The notes under the pieces are model-generated. The model was not told the origin of the DNA, searched no databases, and worked only from the letters and a program-made list of their open reading frames with translations. A DNA stretch of 64,000 nt from Mycobacterium lehmannii (GTDB lineage Bacteria; Actinomycetota; Actinomycetes; Mycobacteriales; Mycobacteriaceae): the NCBI RefSeq assembly GCF_002245535.1, contig NZ_NKCN01000002.1, forward strand, positions 62,001-126,000. Reading direction: 5' to 3'. Below are positions 1-9,702 of the stretch, in pieces. Made by a program: the position numbers and the translations under genes. Every line of letters begins with the position of its first letter. The first letter of the stretch is position 1.

Positions 1-1
1 G

Positions 2-955
2 TCGCACGTCGTGCTGGCGGCCGGCACCTGGGGCACGCAGCGGTTGCTGTTCAAGATGCGCGACAAGGGCAAGTTGCCGAACCTGTCCGACAAGCTGGGT
101 GTGCTGACCCGCACCAACTCCGAATCCATCGTCGGCGCCGGACGATTCGAGGTGTCCGACGACCTCAACCTGACGCACGGCGTGGCGATCACCTCGTCGT
201 TCCATCCCACCTCCGACACCCACATCGAGCCGGTGCGCTACGGCAAGGGCTCCAACGCCATGGGCCTGCTGCAGACGCTGATGACCGACGGCGACGGCCC
301 CGAGGGCACCGACACGCCGCGGTGGAAACAGCTGTTCATCAACGCGCGCAAGGATCCTCGCGGCACGGTGCGGTTGCTCAACGTCCGGCGGTGGAGCGAA
401 CGCACGTTGATCGCACTGGTCATGCAGCACCTCGACAATTCGATCACCACGTTCACCAAGCGCAACAGGCTGGGCATCAGGCGCTATCTGAGCAAACAGG
501 GCCACGGGGCGCCCAACCCGACGTGGATTCCGGTCGGGAATCGGGTCACCCGCCGGATCGCCGAGAAGATCGACGGCGTCGCGGGCGGCACCTGGGGCGA
601 GTTGTTCAACATCCCCCTCACCGCGCACTTCCTCGGCGGCGCCGCCATCGGCGACGACGCGCAGCACGGCGTCATCGATCCGTATCACAGGGTGTACGGC
701 TACCCGACCCTTTCGGTGCACGATGGTGCGTCGATCTCGGCGAATCTCGGTGTCAATCCGTCACTTTCGATCACCGCCCAGGCCGAGCGCGCGGCGTCGC
801 TGTGGCCGAACAAGGGTGAGCCCGACCTGCGGCCGGAACAGGGACAGCCGTACCGCCGGTTGGCGCCCGTCGCGCCGCAGAACCCGGTCGTTCCGGCCCA
901 CGCACCCGCTGCGCTGCGCTGGTTGCCGATCCAACCCGTCACCTCGGCTGGTTGA
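2..955 (+). CDS. choD: GMC-family cholesterol oxidase, C-terminal part
   Basis: The reading frame is open from the first base, so this is the C-terminal ~317 residues of a longer protein. Visible are the middle flavin-pocket segment ([12 protein letters not shown]) and the GMC C-terminal domain, including GGAAIGDD, the segment [12 protein letters not shown] and the conserved end [19 protein letters not shown]. These are characteristic of the ChoD-like GMC oxidoreductases of mycobacteria (about 570 residues), FAD enzymes proposed to oxidise 3-beta-hydroxysterols. ChoD lies next to guaB genes in M. tuberculosis, and the rest of this window continues that gene order. The actual substrate of ChoD proteins is disputed. 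The N-terminal Rossmann fold is outside the window. Confidence 0.88.
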   Translation, partial: SHVVLAAGTWGTQRLLFKMRDKGKLPNLSDKLGVLTRTNSESIVGAGRFEVSDDLNLTHGVAITSSFHPTSDTHIEPVRYGKGSNAMGLLQTLMTDGDGPEGTDTPRWKQLFINARKDPRGTVRLLNVRRWSERTLIALVMQHLDNSITTFTKRNRLGIRRYLSKQGHGAPNPTWIPVGNRVTRRIAEKIDGVAGGTWGELFNIPLTAHFLGGAAIGDDAQHGVIDPYHRVYGYPTLSVHDGASISANLGVNPSLSITAQAERAASLWPNKGEPDLRPEQGQPYRRLAPVAPQNPVVPAHAPAALRWLPIQPVTSAG

Positions 956-1026
956 GAATCGGCCGATTCGGGTAACTAACCCCCGCTTATCGCGACCGCA
1001 CATCCTGCGAGTGAGGGGAGTCGCCG

Positions 1027-1053
1027 ATGCGGACCGCTTATCAAGAGCAATGA
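1027..1053 (+). other. 8-codon leader ORF, probable displaced start of phoU
   Basis: ATG at 1027 has a strong ribosome binding site AGGGGAG (1014-1020) six bases upstream and encodes MRTAYQEQ followed by TGA. Mycobacterial PhoU/PhoY proteins commonly begin MRTAYxEQL, so this looks like the true ancestral N-terminus. The TGA (1051-1053) overlaps ATG 1050 of the downstream frame as ATGA. Inserting one base at about 1050 would join MRTAYQEQ directly to the PhoU body. Either one base was lost (real or a sequencing error) and phoU is now reached by coupled reinitiation, or this is a genuine leader. Confidence 0.6.
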
Positions 1054-1685
1054 CCGCACTGAGCGCCGATCTCGGCAAGATGTGCGGGCTGGCGGTCAGT
1101 GCGCTCGAGCGGGCGACGGAAGCACTGCTCGGCGCGGATCTCTCGCTCGCGGAGCAGGTCATCGCCGACCACGAGCACATCATCGAGCTCAACTGGCAAG
1201 CCGAGGAGGCGGCGCTGCGGATCCTCGCGCTGCAACAACCTGTCGCCAGTGACCTACGCAGGGTGGTCGGCTCCATCCACATCGCCGCGGACATCGACCG
1301 GATGGGCGCGCTGGCGGCCCACGTGGCCGGCATCTCGCGGCTTCGGCACCCGGATTGCGCGCTACCTGCCGACGGGCGCGCGAGCTTTGCCGAGATGGGT
1401 GCGCGCGCGGTGCAACTGGCGAAGACGGCACAGGAGGTGCTGCTGTCGCGCGATCCCGACAAGGCAGCGCGGTTGCGCGACGAGGATGACGCCGTCGACG
1501 CCGAGCACCGGCACCTGTTCACGCTGTTGATCGACCACAAGTGGCAGGACGGGGTGTGCTCGGCCGTCGATGTGGCGCTGCTGGGGCGCTACTACGAGCG
1601 GTTCGCCGACCACGCCGTCGAGATCGGCAAGCGCGTGGTGTTCGAGGCGACCGGCGGTCTGCCCGGTCACAAGCAGATCGGTTAG
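1050..1685 (+). CDS. phoU: Phosphate-transport regulator PhoU (PhoY-like)
   Basis: This 211-residue, all-helical protein has two PhoU repeats: [17 protein letters not shown] near the start, [20 protein letters not shown] in the first half, and [20 protein letters not shown] near the end. The E/D-rich motifs ExxxDxxxD are the metal-binding signatures of PhoU. Known role: it links the Pst phosphate transporter to the SenX3-RegX3-type sensor kinase and represses the Pho response. No pst genes are adjacent, as is usual for mycobacterial phoY genes. The start at ATG 1050 is the first in the PhoU frame and is coupled to the leader at 1027. The first eight family residues are in the other frame. It ends 6 bases before the stop of the convergent GH65 gene. 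Confidence 0.88.
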   Translation: MTALSADLGKMCGLAVSALERATEALLGADLSLAEQVIADHEHIIELNWQAEEAALRILALQQPVASDLRRVVGSIHIAADIDRMGALAAHVAGISRLRHPDCALPADGRASFAEMGARAVQLAKTAQEVLLSRDPDKAARLRDEDDAVDAEHRHLFTLLIDHKWQDGVCSAVDVALLGRYYERFADHAVEIGKRVVFEATGGLPGHKQIG

Positions 1686-1691
1686 CAGGGC

Positions 1692-4049
1692 CTACGTCGG
1701 GCGCCGGCGCACCGGCTCGCGCCCCGGTGGTTGCTGAGGTGTCGGCAGCAGCGGCCGGCAATGGCGAACCGGAACGGTTGTGGGCTGCCGGGAATCCAGA
1801 TGCAGGTCTTCGCCGCCGTGGCGGATCAGCAGTTCGCCCTCCGGGCCGTCACGCAGCGTATAGGTGACCTCGTCGTGATCGGCATCGATAGTGAGGCGAA
1901 AGTTCCTCCACCGCAATCGAAATCGAAGGCGAGAGATCCCGTCGGGCAGTCGGGGGTTGAGCTCGAGTACCCCTTCATCGTCACGGAGCCCGCCGAATCC
2001 GGCGACCATTGCGGCCCATGCACCGCCGAGCGACGCCATGTGCAGGCCGTCGCGGGTGTTGTGGTGGAGATCGCGCAGATCGATCATCGCCGCCTCGTAG
2101 GCGTAGTCATGGGCGAGTTCGAGATGACCGACGTCGGCGCACATCACCGCCTGTGTACACGCCGACAGCGACGAATCCCGTGTGGTTCGTCGTTCGTAAT
2201 AGTCGACGTTGCGGGCCTTTTGTTCGGCGGTGAACGCATGGCCCTGCCAGTGCATCGCCAACACCAGGTCCGCTTGTTTGATCACCTGCGCCGGGTAGAG
2301 CCGAACATACGGCTCGTTCATCAGCAGTGGATAGATCGTGTTGGCGTGAAAGTCCCACTCGCGCAGCGTCGTGAAACCGTCACACTGCTGATGCACGCCC
2401 AGCTCCTCGTCGAACGGGATGTGGACCGAGTCGGCTGCGTGGCGCCACACCGCCATCTCTTCGGTGGTGACCCCGGCTGTCTGGGCGGCGTCGACATTGC
2501 GCGCACACGCCTCTGCGGCCGCCCGAAGGTTCGCCGCCGCCATCAAGTTGGTGAACACGTTGTCGCGCACGATGGCCGTGTACTCGTCGGGTCCCGTCAC
2601 CCCGTCGACGTGCCACACCCCGTGACGGTCGTGGTGACCTAGCGACGCCCACAGCCGCGCGGTCTCGATGAGCACCGTCAGCCCGCATTCCTCTTCGAGC
2701 GAATGGTCCCCTGTGACAATGCGGTAGCGCTCGAACGCCATTGCGATGGCGGCGTTGACGTGGAAGGCCGCGGTGCCCGCCGGCCAGTAAGCCGAGCACT
2801 CCTCACCGCGGATGGTGCGCCACGGGTAGGCGGCGCCGTCGAGATCCAGCAGCGTCGCTCGCTCCTTGGCCAGCGGGAGAATCGAAGCGCGCCAACGCAA
2901 TGCGTCCGCAGCCGCCGAGGGTTGGGTGTAGGTCAGCAGCGGCAGGACGAAACCCTCGGTGTCCCAGAAGGCGTGGCCGTCATAACCTGTTCCGGTGAGC
3001 CCCTTGCCGGGGATCGCGCGGCGCTCGGCGCGCGCGCTGGCCTGCAGGACGTGGAAGAGGGCGAACCGTACCGCCTGCTGACAGTCGGGGTCGCCCTCCA
3101 CCTCGACGTCCGCACCGTCCCAGAAATCGTCGAGGTAGGCCCGCTGGGCATCGAGCAAACCCTGCCAGCCGGTGTAGCGCGCGCTGCTGAGCGCCGCCGC
3201 CGCCTGGTCGCGCAGTGCCGGGCGCGACCGCAGGCTGGACCAGCCGTAGGCGAGGTACTTGACGATGCGCAGACGCTGGCCGGGACGCAGCCCGCAGATG
3301 ACCGTCGTGTTGGCCCAGTCCTTGCCGGCACCCGTGTCCACCTCGACACGACCAGGAACCTCGATGTCGTGGTCGATGGCCGCGGCCATCATCAGGTTGC
3401 TTCCACGGGTGCGGTGCAGCAGGATCGCGCCGTGTTCGGAGTGCTCGTGCTGCACCGGCTCCAACGGTCTTTCCAGGACGGCCGCTACCCGCGGGTCCTT
3501 CGTCGACGGCGGCAACTCCTCGTTGGCCACCAGTTCCGATTGCGCCGTGACACGGACGAATTCGTCCTGCGCCTCGACGATGTACTCGATGGCCGCGACG
3601 CTGCGTTGGGTCAGTGAAACGATCCGCGTGGAAGTGATTTTGATCCGCTTACCTGCCGGTGAACACCAGCAGGCGGTGCGTCTGAGGGTGCCCGTCCGAA
3701 AATTTAGAACTCGTTCGTGGTCGAGCAGTTCGCCGTAACGCACGTCGAACGGTTCGTCGTCGACCAACAGGCGCATCAACTTGCCGTTGGTGACGTTGAC
3801 GACCGTCTGCCCGTCCTCGGGCCAGCCGTATCCTGCCTCGGCGTACGGAAGGGGGCGAACCTCGTAGAACGAATTGAGATAGGTGCCGGGCAAAGCGTGT
3901 GGTTCGCCTTCGTCGAGATTTCCACGCATGCCGATGTGGCCGTTGGACAGCGCGAACAACGACTCCGACTGTGCGAGCATGTCGAGGTCGAGCGATTGCT
4001 CGCGGATCTGCCACGGTTCGACGGGGTAGACGTCGTCGTGCAGGCTCAC
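1692..4049 (-). CDS. Glycoside hydrolase family 65 (disaccharide phosphorylase type)
   Basis: This 785-residue protein is homologous to Rv3401. GH65 layout: N-terminal beta-sandwich (to about residue 270), helical linker, (alpha/alpha)6 barrel and small C-terminal beta domain. The catalytic acid is Glu489 in the GPDEYT motif, and KQADLVLAM is the downstream phosphate-site signature. Family members phosphorolyse trehalose, maltose or kojibiose, releasing beta-glucose-1-phosphate. The gene starts at GTG 4049, overlapping the stop of the HAD gene as GTGA, so the two are translationally coupled. That fits a route disaccharide to beta-G1P to G6P. The exact disaccharide cannot be read from sequence. 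Cytoplasmic, no signal peptide. Confidence 0.88.
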   Translation of the reverse strand: MSLHDDVYPVEPWQIREQSLDLDMLAQSESLFALSNGHIGMRGNLDEGEPHALPGTYLNSFYEVRPLPYAEAGYGWPEDGQTVVNVTNGKLMRLLVDDEPFDVRYGELLDHERVLNFRTGTLRRTACWCSPAGKRIKITSTRIVSLTQRSVAAIEYIVEAQDEFVRVTAQSELVANEELPPSTKDPRVAAVLERPLEPVQHEHSEHGAILLHRTRGSNLMMAAAIDHDIEVPGRVEVDTGAGKDWANTTVICGLRPGQRLRIVKYLAYGWSSLRSRPALRDQAAAALSSARYTGWQGLLDAQRAYLDDFWDGADVEVEGDPDCQQAVRFALFHVLQASARAERRAIPGKGLTGTGYDGHAFWDTEGFVLPLLTYTQPSAAADALRWRASILPLAKERATLLDLDGAAYPWRTIRGEECSAYWPAGTAAFHVNAAIAMAFERYRIVTGDHSLEEECGLTVLIETARLWASLGHHDRHGVWHVDGVTGPDEYTAIVRDNVFTNLMAAANLRAAAEACARNVDAAQTAGVTTEEMAVWRHAADSVHIPFDEELGVHQQCDGFTTLREWDFHANTIYPLLMNEPYVRLYPAQVIKQADLVLAMHWQGHAFTAEQKARNVDYYERRTTRDSSLSACTQAVMCADVGHLELAHDYAYEAAMIDLRDLHHNTRDGLHMASLGGAWAAMVAGFGGLRDDEGVLELNPRLPDGISRLRFRLRWRNFRLTIDADHDEVTYTLRDGPEGELLIRHGGEDLHLDSRQPTTVPVRHCRPLLPTPQQPPGREPVRRRPT

Positions 4050-4831
4050 GTGAGCAGCTCCGCCAGGTCGGTGACCACGATGTCGGCCCCGTTGTGCCGC
4101 AACGCTTCTGCGTGGCCTACCCGATCGACGCCGATAACCAGGCCGAATCCTCCGGCCCGTCCTGCCGCCACCCCGGAGATCGCGTCTTCGTACACAGCAC
4201 CCTGTTCGGGTGTCACGGCGAGAAGCTCGGCTGCGCGCAGGAACGAATCGGGCGCGGGTTTTCCTGCGATGTTCTCTTCGCGCAACACGACACCGTCCAC
4301 CCGGTGTTGGACGAATTCGGCCAGCCCAGTCATGTCGAGCACCTCGCGGGTATTGGCGCTGGACGACACCACCGCGATGCCCAGCCCCGCATTCGCGGTC
4401 GCTTCGAGATAGCGGCGCGAACCCTCGAACACCTCGACCCCGTCGGTCCGCAGAATCTGTTGGAACATCTGGTTTTTGGCGTTGCCCAGTGCGTGGACGG
4501 TTTCGTTCTGAGGCGGGTCGTCGTGATCGCCCTCGGGTATCTCGATGCTCCGACTCGCCAGAAACGACCGCACGCCGTCCTCACGTTTCTTGCCGTCGAC
4601 ATAGGTGAGGTAGTCACTTTGCACGTCGAACGGTGTGAACGCCTCGCCGGTGAGCTCCGCTCGTCGACGGAGGAAGTCGTCGAACATCGCCTTCCATGCT
4701 TTCTTGTGCACGCTCGCGGTGTCGGTCAACACGCCATCGAGGTCGAACAATGCGGCGCGGATCCCAGCGGGCAGACCTAGTCTTTCGGTTTCAGGCACAA
4801 ACCACCCATTCCCGTTATCGCGCGCAGACAT
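4046..4831 (-). CDS. HAD hydrolase, beta-phosphoglucomutase type
   Basis: 261 residues, homologous to Rv3400. HAD motif I is [10 protein letters not shown], with nucleophile Asp30 and acid/base Asp32. Motif II is VVSSSANT, and the C-terminal motifs are GKPAPDSF and [11 protein letters not shown]. The cap domain lies between motif I and motif II, as in beta-phosphoglucomutases, which interconvert beta-glucose-1-phosphate and glucose-6-phosphate. ATG 4831 gives the N-terminus MSARDNG; longer starts up to 4882 are possible but add a basic, non-family sequence. It is the first gene of a two-gene operon with the GH65 phosphorylase, whose product would be its substrate. Confidence 0.85.
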   Translation of the reverse strand: MSARDNGNGWFVPETERLGLPAGIRAALFDLDGVLTDTASVHKKAWKAMFDDFLRRRAELTGEAFTPFDVQSDYLTYVDGKKREDGVRSFLASRSIEIPEGDHDDPPQNETVHALGNAKNQMFQQILRTDGVEVFEGSRRYLEATANAGLGIAVVSSSANTREVLDMTGLAEFVQHRVDGVVLREENIAGKPAPDSFLRAAELLAVTPEQGAVYEDAISGVAAGRAGGFGLVIGVDRVGHAEALRHNGADIVVTDLAELLT

Positions 4832-4867
4832 ACCTGCGTGTCGATGAACATACTGCAGCTTTGAAAT

Positions 4868-4899
4868 TGACGCACTCAGCAAACAATTGCCTTATATTG
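4868..4899 (+). promoter_or_regulatory. Possible promoter of the CD225/DUF2752 pair
   Basis: TTGACG (4868-4873) and TATATT (4894-4899) resemble -35 and -10 boxes, but the 20-base spacer is long. The 116-base gap between divergent genes is locally AT-rich compared with its surroundings. Confidence 0.3.
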
Positions 4900-4947
4900 A
4901 GCGAGCTTGTCCGTCCGACAGGGTGCTACTCGAGAAAAGGGACCCCC

Positions 4948-5274
4948 ATGACCTATCCGCCTCAGCCTCCTCCACCACCACCGCCGCAGGGTTATGGGCC
5001 GCCTCCCGGGGGTGGTTACCCAGCGCAGCAGCCCGACAGCAACCTCGTATGGGGAATCCTGGTTACGGTGTTGTGCTGCTTGCCGTTTGGTATCGTGTCG
5101 ATCATCAACGCCGCCAAGGTGTCCGGCCTGTGGAGCCAGGGTCAGTACGCGCAGGCGCAGAAGGCATCCGACGATGCCAAGAAGTGGGCGATCTGGGGTG
5201 CGATCGCGGGTGTCATCGTCATCGTCATCTATCTCGTCATCGGCCTGGCGGGCGGCGGACTGGCTTACATGTGA
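4948..5274 (+). CDS. Small proline-rich CD225/dispanin-family membrane protein
   Basis: 108 residues. Residues 1-30 are a Pro/Gln/Gly-rich tail (MTYPPQPPPPPPPQG). A first membrane helix follows at about 34-56 (WGILVTVLCCLPFGIVSIINAAK, broken by CCLPFG), then a short polar loop WSQGQYAQAQKASDDAKKW, then a second helix (about 80-105). The CCLPFGIVSI core and the loop of small residues are hallmarks of the CD225/interferon-induced-transmembrane-like family common in actinobacteria. ATG 4948 has GAAAAGGGA upstream. Its stop overlaps GTG 5271 of the DUF2752 gene. No biochemical function is established in bacteria; a role in shaping or interacting with membranes is inference. Confidence 0.75.
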   Translation: MTYPPQPPPPPPPQGYGPPPGGGYPAQQPDSNLVWGILVTVLCCLPFGIVSIINAAKVSGLWSQGQYAQAQKASDDAKKWAIWGAIAGVIVIVIYLVIGLAGGGLAYM

Positions 5275-5681
5275 TCCACGTGCACTCGCTCACCGCGCCG
5301 CTGGCGGTCGCCACCGCCGCGGTGGGCGGGTGCGCGGTGATCTGGTTGGCGGATCCGACCGTGTCCGGCGGGATACTGCCGGTCTGCCCGACCAAGGCGC
5401 TGCTCGGCATCGACTGCCCCGGGTGCGGGAGCCTGCGGATGATCTATTCGCTGCTGCACCTGGACGTCGCCGCGGCGGTCCGCTTCAACGCACTCGGCGT
5501 GCTCGCGTTGGTGTTCCTGCTGTGGGCATACGGGACCTGGGTCTACGGGTCTCTGGCGGGCAGGCGGGTGCGCAGTTGGCAGCACCTGCGGTGGTCGGCT
5601 CCGGTGGCGGTGGTGCTGACCGCGGCGTGGTTCGTCATGCGCAACTTGCCGTTTGAACCGTTCACCGCGCTGCACGTCTGA
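5271..5681 (+). CDS. DUF2752 membrane protein
   Basis: 136 residues with three or four hydrophobic segments (about 8-28, 60-84, 100-120). The DUF2752 signature CPTKALLGIDCPGCGSLRM (about residues 38-56) has the paired cysteines of CPGCG. GTG 5271 overlaps the CD225 stop as GTGA, so both are made from one mRNA. DUF2752 genes often sit beside CD225-type genes in actinobacteria; function unknown. The cysteines could bind metal or form disulfides (inference). Confidence 0.8.
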   Translation: MIHVHSLTAPLAVATAAVGGCAVIWLADPTVSGGILPVCPTKALLGIDCPGCGSLRMIYSLLHLDVAAAVRFNALGVLALVFLLWAYGTWVYGSLAGRRVRSWQHLRWSAPVAVVLTAAWFVMRNLPFEPFTALHV

Positions 5682-5709
5682 CGTCCTCGCGGCCAACTAG
5701 ACTGACCGG

Positions 5710-7269
5710 GTGACATCAGGATCTCCCCGACCCGTACTGGTTGTCGATTTCGGGGCGCAGTATGCGCAGCTGATCGCCCGACGGGTCCGCGAGGCGCGGG
5801 TGTATTCCGAGGTGATCCCGCACACCGCCAGCGTTGAGGAGATCAAGGCGCGCGACCCTCAGGCCATCGTGCTCTCCGGAGGGCCTGCGAGTGTCTACGA
5901 GGACGGCGCCCCGCAACTGAACGCGGAGCTGTTCGACCTCGACGTTCCGGTGTTCGGAATCTGCTACGGGTTTCAGGCGATGGCGCAGGTGCTCGGTGGT
6001 ACCGTCGCGCGGACGGGAACCCGTGAATACGGCCGCACGGAGCTGAAAGTCACTGGGGGAGAGCTTCATTCGGACCTGCCAACTACCCAGCCGGTATGGA
6101 TGAGTCATGGCGACGCGGTCACCGAGGCACCCGACGGCTTCGAGGTGGTGGCCGCCAGCAGCGGTGCGCCGGTCGCGGCGTTCGAGCATCGCGGCCGCCG
6201 GTTGGCGGGTGTGCAGTACCACCCGGAGGTGATGCACACCCCGCACGGCCAGCAGGTGCTGAGCCGCTTCCTGCACGAGTTCGCGGGGATCGACTCGACA
6301 TGGACGCCTGCCAACATCGCCGACGCGCTCGTCGAGCAGGTCCGCGAGCAGATCGGTGAGGGGCGGGCGATCTGCGGGCTGTCAGGTGGCGTGGACTCGG
6401 CGGTCGCCGCGGCGCTTGTGCAACGCGCCATCGGGGACCGGTTGACCTGTGTGTTCGTCGACCACGGTTTGCTGCGGGCGGGGGAGCGGGCCCAGGTGCA
6501 GCGCGACTTCGTCGCCGCCACGCACGCCAACCTGGTCACCGTCGACGTCGCCGACCGGTTTCTCGAGGCGTTGTCCGGTGTGACGAATCCCGAAGGCAAA
6601 CGCAAGATCATCGGACGGGAGTTCATCCGGGCGTTCGAAGGGGCGGTGCGAGGGCTTGTCGAGGGCGGCGGTCCGGACGTCGAATTCCTGGTGCAGGGCA
6701 CGCTGTATCCCGACGTCGTCGAGTCCGGCGGAGGGTCGGGCACCGCCAACATCAAAAGCCACCACAACGTCGGAGGCCTGCCCGACGACCTGAAGTTCAA
6801 GCTCGTCGAACCGCTGCGGTTGCTGTTCAAAGACGAGGTCCGGGCGGTGGGCCGCGAGCTCGGCCTGCCCGAGGAAATCGTTGCGCGGCAGCCCTTTCCG
6901 GGGCCGGGGCTGGGTATCCGGATCGTCGGCGAGGTCACTGCCGCGCGGCTGGAGACGCTGCGTCGCGCCGATGCGATCGCGCGCGAGGAACTGACCTCCG
7001 CCGGGCTCGACAACCAGATCTGGCAGTGCCCCGTCGTCCTGCTCGCCGATATCCGTTCGGTGGGTGTGCAGGGTGACGGCCGAACCTACGGGCATCCGAT
7101 CGTGCTGCGCCCGGTCTCCAGCGAGGACGCGATGACCGCCGACTGGACGCGCGTGCCGTACGAAGTCCTCGAACGCATCTCGACCCGCATCACCAACGAG
7201 GTGGCGGAGGTCAACCGGGTGGTGCTGGACGTGACGAGCAAGCCGCCCGGCACCATCGAATGGGAGTAG
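5710..7269 (+). CDS. guaA: GMP synthase (glutamine-hydrolysing)
   Basis: 519 residues, full length. It converts XMP + Gln + ATP to GMP, the last step of guanine nucleotide synthesis. The N-terminal class-I amidotransferase domain has Cys85 (FGICYGFQ), His171 and Glu173 (QYHPEV). The ATP-pyrophosphatase P-loop [11 protein letters not shown] starts at residue 224. The C-terminal dimerisation domain ends KPPGTIEWE, the near-invariant GuaA terminus. Start is GTG 5710. It lies 28 bases after the DUF2752 gene and upstream of the SOS unit, as Rv3396c does near Rv3395c/Rv3394c. Confidence 0.97.
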   Translation: MTSGSPRPVLVVDFGAQYAQLIARRVREARVYSEVIPHTASVEEIKARDPQAIVLSGGPASVYEDGAPQLNAELFDLDVPVFGICYGFQAMAQVLGGTVARTGTREYGRTELKVTGGELHSDLPTTQPVWMSHGDAVTEAPDGFEVVAASSGAPVAAFEHRGRRLAGVQYHPEVMHTPHGQQVLSRFLHEFAGIDSTWTPANIADALVEQVREQIGEGRAICGLSGGVDSAVAAALVQRAIGDRLTCVFVDHGLLRAGERAQVQRDFVAATHANLVTVDVADRFLEALSGVTNPEGKRKIIGREFIRAFEGAVRGLVEGGGPDVEFLVQGTLYPDVVESGGGSGTANIKSHHNVGGLPDDLKFKLVEPLRLLFKDEVRAVGRELGLPEEIVARQPFPGPGLGIRIVGEVTAARLETLRRADAIAREELTSAGLDNQIWQCPVVLLADIRSVGVQGDGRTYGHPIVLRPVSSEDAMTADWTRVPYEVLERISTRITNEVAEVNRVVLDVTSKPPGTIEWE

Positions 7270-7310
7270 TTCTCCCCTCTGTTTTGCATCCTCTGATCGA
7301 CTGAACCCGC

Positions 7311-7339
7311 TTGACGCTGTCGGTGGGTGGGTGTTTACT
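7311..7339 (+). promoter_or_regulatory. Putative imuA' promoter
   Basis: TTGACG (7311-7316), a 17-base spacer and TTTACT (7334-7339) form a plausible sigma-A promoter. The LexA box begins 8 bases after the -10, over the expected transcription start, which suits repression. Confidence 0.5.
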
Positions 7340-7346
7340 CAGGGTA

Positions 7347-7362
7347 TCGAACAAACATTCGA
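7347..7362 (+). promoter_or_regulatory. LexA (SOS) box upstream of imuA'
   Basis: TCGAACAAACATTCGA matches the mycobacterial/Gram-positive LexA consensus TCGAAC-N4-GTTCGA with one mismatch. It lies 37-52 bases upstream of GTG 7399. The homologous M. tuberculosis genes are established DNA-damage-inducible LexA targets. Confidence 0.88.
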
Positions 7363-7398
7363 AACATCAGTGAGGCAGACGATGCGGGAGGTGCTGTT

Positions 7399-8082
7399 GT
7401 GACAGCCGCCGTGAGCCTGAATCAGCGTCAGCTTACCCGCGCTGAACAGGTGCAACACCTGCGTCGCAAGATTGCGGCGGTATCCAGCAAGGTGGGCGGC
7501 AGCCGTCGTGGAGCGGCGTCGACGAGCGAGCCGCTTCCGGACTCGGAAACTTTGCTGCCGATGCCCGAATCGCTGGACGGGCTGCTTCCGGCGCCGTTGC
7601 CGCGCGGAACGGTGGCCGTGGTCTCGGGGGCCAGGTCGCTGCCGCTGAGCATGGTCGCGGCGGTGACGGCGAAGGGCGGGCACGCCGCGATCGTCGGCCA
7701 ACCCGACGTCGGTCTGCTGGCGGCCGTGGAGATGGGCGCCGACCTGAGCCGAATCGCGGTCATCCCCGAACCAGGCGCCGATCCGGTAGAGGTCGCGGCC
7801 GTGCTGATGGACGGTATGGATCTGGTGGTGCTCGGCCTGGGCGGGCGGTCGGTGCCGGCCACCCGCGCGCGGGCGGTGGTGGCCCGGGCCCGCCAGAAGG
7901 GCTGCACGCTGCTGGTCACCGGTGGCGACTGGCAGGGTGCGTCGGCCCGGTTGGAGGCCTCGGTGTGCGGCTATGAGATCACCGGGCAGGGACGACCGGG
8001 CTTCGGCCGCATCAGCCGGGTCCGGCTGGCCACCCGGGCATGGGGGCGGTCGTTCGGTTCCGTCCGCGCGGTGGGCGGATGA
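7399..8082 (+). CDS. imuA': ImuA' mutasome accessory protein
   Basis: 227 residues, homologous to Rv3395c. RecA-fold-like core: [19 protein letters not shown] corresponds to the Walker A strand and loop but lacks a GxxxxGKT motif, as is usual for ImuA'. Known role: with ImuB and DnaE2 it forms the mycobacterial translesion mutasome, recruited through ImuB. GTG 7399 was chosen because of the ribosome binding site GGGAGGT just upstream and because earlier starts would lie across the LexA box. The stop is immediately followed by GTG of imuB with no gap. Confidence 0.9.
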   Translation: MTAAVSLNQRQLTRAEQVQHLRRKIAAVSSKVGGSRRGAASTSEPLPDSETLLPMPESLDGLLPAPLPRGTVAVVSGARSLPLSMVAAVTAKGGHAAIVGQPDVGLLAAVEMGADLSRIAVIPEPGADPVEVAAVLMDGMDLVVLGLGGRSVPATRARAVVARARQKGCTLLVTGGDWQGASARLEASVCGYEITGQGRPGFGRISRVRLATRAWGRSFGSVRAVGG

Positions 8083-9702
8083 GTGGCCCGCTCTTCCCGC
8101 GACTCGTCACGGTCGCGCGTTCTGGCCATCTGGTGTATGGACTGGCCGGCCGTCGCCGCGGCGGCCGCAGCCGACCTGCCGCCGACCGCCTCGATCGCGG
8201 TGACGCTGGCCAACCGGGTCATCGCCTGTTCGGCCTCGGCCCGATCGGCGGGAGTGCGACGCGGGCTGCGCCGCCGGGAAGCCCAAGCCCGGTGCCCGGA
8301 ACTGCATGTGGTCACCGCCGATCCGGCGCGCGATGCCCGCCACTTCGAAAACGTCACGATCGCGGTGGACGACTTGGTGCCGCGTGCCGAGGTGTTGCGG
8401 CCGGGCCTGCTGGTGCTGCCGGTCCGGGGCGCGGCCCGCTACTTCGGGTCCGAACAGGTCGCCGCCGAGCGGCTGGTCGACGCGGTGGCCGCCGCCGGCG
8501 CCGAGTGTCAGGTGGGGGTCGCCGACCAGTTGCCCACTGCGGTCTTCGCCGCGCGGGCGGGGCGGATCGTCGAGCCCGGACAGGATGCGCTGTTCCTGTC
8601 GGCGCTGTCGATCCGCCAGTTGGCCACCGAGCCCAGCCTGGCCGCCCCCGGCCGGGAAGACCTGGCGGACCTGCTGTGGCGCATGGGAATTCGCAACATC
8701 GGACAGTTCGCCGCGCTGTCCCGCAGCGATGTGGCCTCGCGGTTCGGGGCCGACGCGGTGGCCGCACACCAGTTCGCCTGCGGCGAGCCCACCCGTGGTC
8801 CGTCCGGCCGGGACCCCGATCCCGACCTCGACGCCGTCATGGACTGCGATCCGCCGATCGACCGGGTGGATGCCGCCGCTTTCGCCGGACGGTCGCTGGC
8901 CGCCGACCTGCACCGCACCCTGGCCGCGTCCGGTGTGGGGTGCACCCGGCTGGCCATCCACGCCCGCACCGCCAATGGTGAAGAGCTGGAACGAGTTTGG
9001 CGTTGCGCCGAACCGCTGACCGAGGACGCCACCGCCGACCGGGTGCGCTGGCAGCTCGACGGCTGGCTGAACAGGCGCAACCCCAACGACCGGCCCACCG
9101 CGCCCATCACAGTGATCCGGTTGCGCCCGGTGGAGGTGGTGTCGGCCGAGGCGTTGCAGCTGCCGCTGTGGGGCGGGGTGGGTGAAGAGGATCGACTGCG
9201 TGCCCGACGCGCGCTGGTGCGCGTGCAGGGTCTGCTCGGCCCGGAGGCGGTGCAGGTCCCGGTGCTCAGCGGTGGTCGGGGCCCGGCCGAACGCATCACG
9301 TTCACCCCGCTGGGGGATGAGCAGGTGCCGCGGGCCGATCCGTGTCAGCCTTGGCCGGGCCAGCTGCCCGAACCGTCGCCGACCGTGCTGCTCGACGATC
9401 CGGTCGAGTTGTTCGACGCCGACGGCCGTCCGGTGCGGGTGACCGCTCGTGGCCTGTTCTCCACCGATCCCGCGCGGTTGGACGCGCCGGGCAAGGCCGT
9501 CAAGGCGGGCAGATTGACCTGGTGGGCAGGACCGTGGCCGGTCGACGAACGGTGGTGGGATCCGGAAGGCCGCAAAGCCGGCCGCACCGCCCGCGCACAG
9601 GTGTTGCTCGACGACGGGTGCTCGCGCGAAGCCCGACCGGGGCAGGCCTTGCTGCTGTGCTACCGACAGCGACGGTGGTACGTCGAGGGGATTTATGAAT
9701 GA
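8083..9702 (+). CDS. imuB: ImuB, catalytically inactive Y-family polymerase-like scaffold
   Basis: 539 residues. The N-terminal Y-family fold (about 10-350) begins VLAIWCMDWP and has a helix-hairpin-helix-like segment LLWRMGIRNIGQFAALS. The palm does not carry the full set of polymerase acidic residues, consistent with known ImuB proteins being non-catalytic. The beta-clamp-binding motif QLPLWG is at residues 359-364, and the C-terminal domain (to GIYE) is the region known to bind ImuA' and DnaE2. GTG 8083 follows the imuA' stop directly, so it is coupled and SOS-controlled through the box at 7347. Confidence 0.93.
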   Translation: MARSSRDSSRSRVLAIWCMDWPAVAAAAAADLPPTASIAVTLANRVIACSASARSAGVRRGLRRREAQARCPELHVVTADPARDARHFENVTIAVDDLVPRAEVLRPGLLVLPVRGAARYFGSEQVAAERLVDAVAAAGAECQVGVADQLPTAVFAARAGRIVEPGQDALFLSALSIRQLATEPSLAAPGREDLADLLWRMGIRNIGQFAALSRSDVASRFGADAVAAHQFACGEPTRGPSGRDPDPDLDAVMDCDPPIDRVDAAAFAGRSLAADLHRTLAASGVGCTRLAIHARTANGEELERVWRCAEPLTEDATADRVRWQLDGWLNRRNPNDRPTAPITVIRLRPVEVVSAEALQLPLWGGVGEEDRLRARRALVRVQGLLGPEAVQVPVLSGGRGPAERITFTPLGDEQVPRADPCQPWPGQLPEPSPTVLLDDPVELFDADGRPVRVTARGLFSTDPARLDAPGKAVKAGRLTWWAGPWPVDERWWDPEGRKAGRTARAQVLLDDGCSREARPGQALLLCYRQRRWYVEGIYE

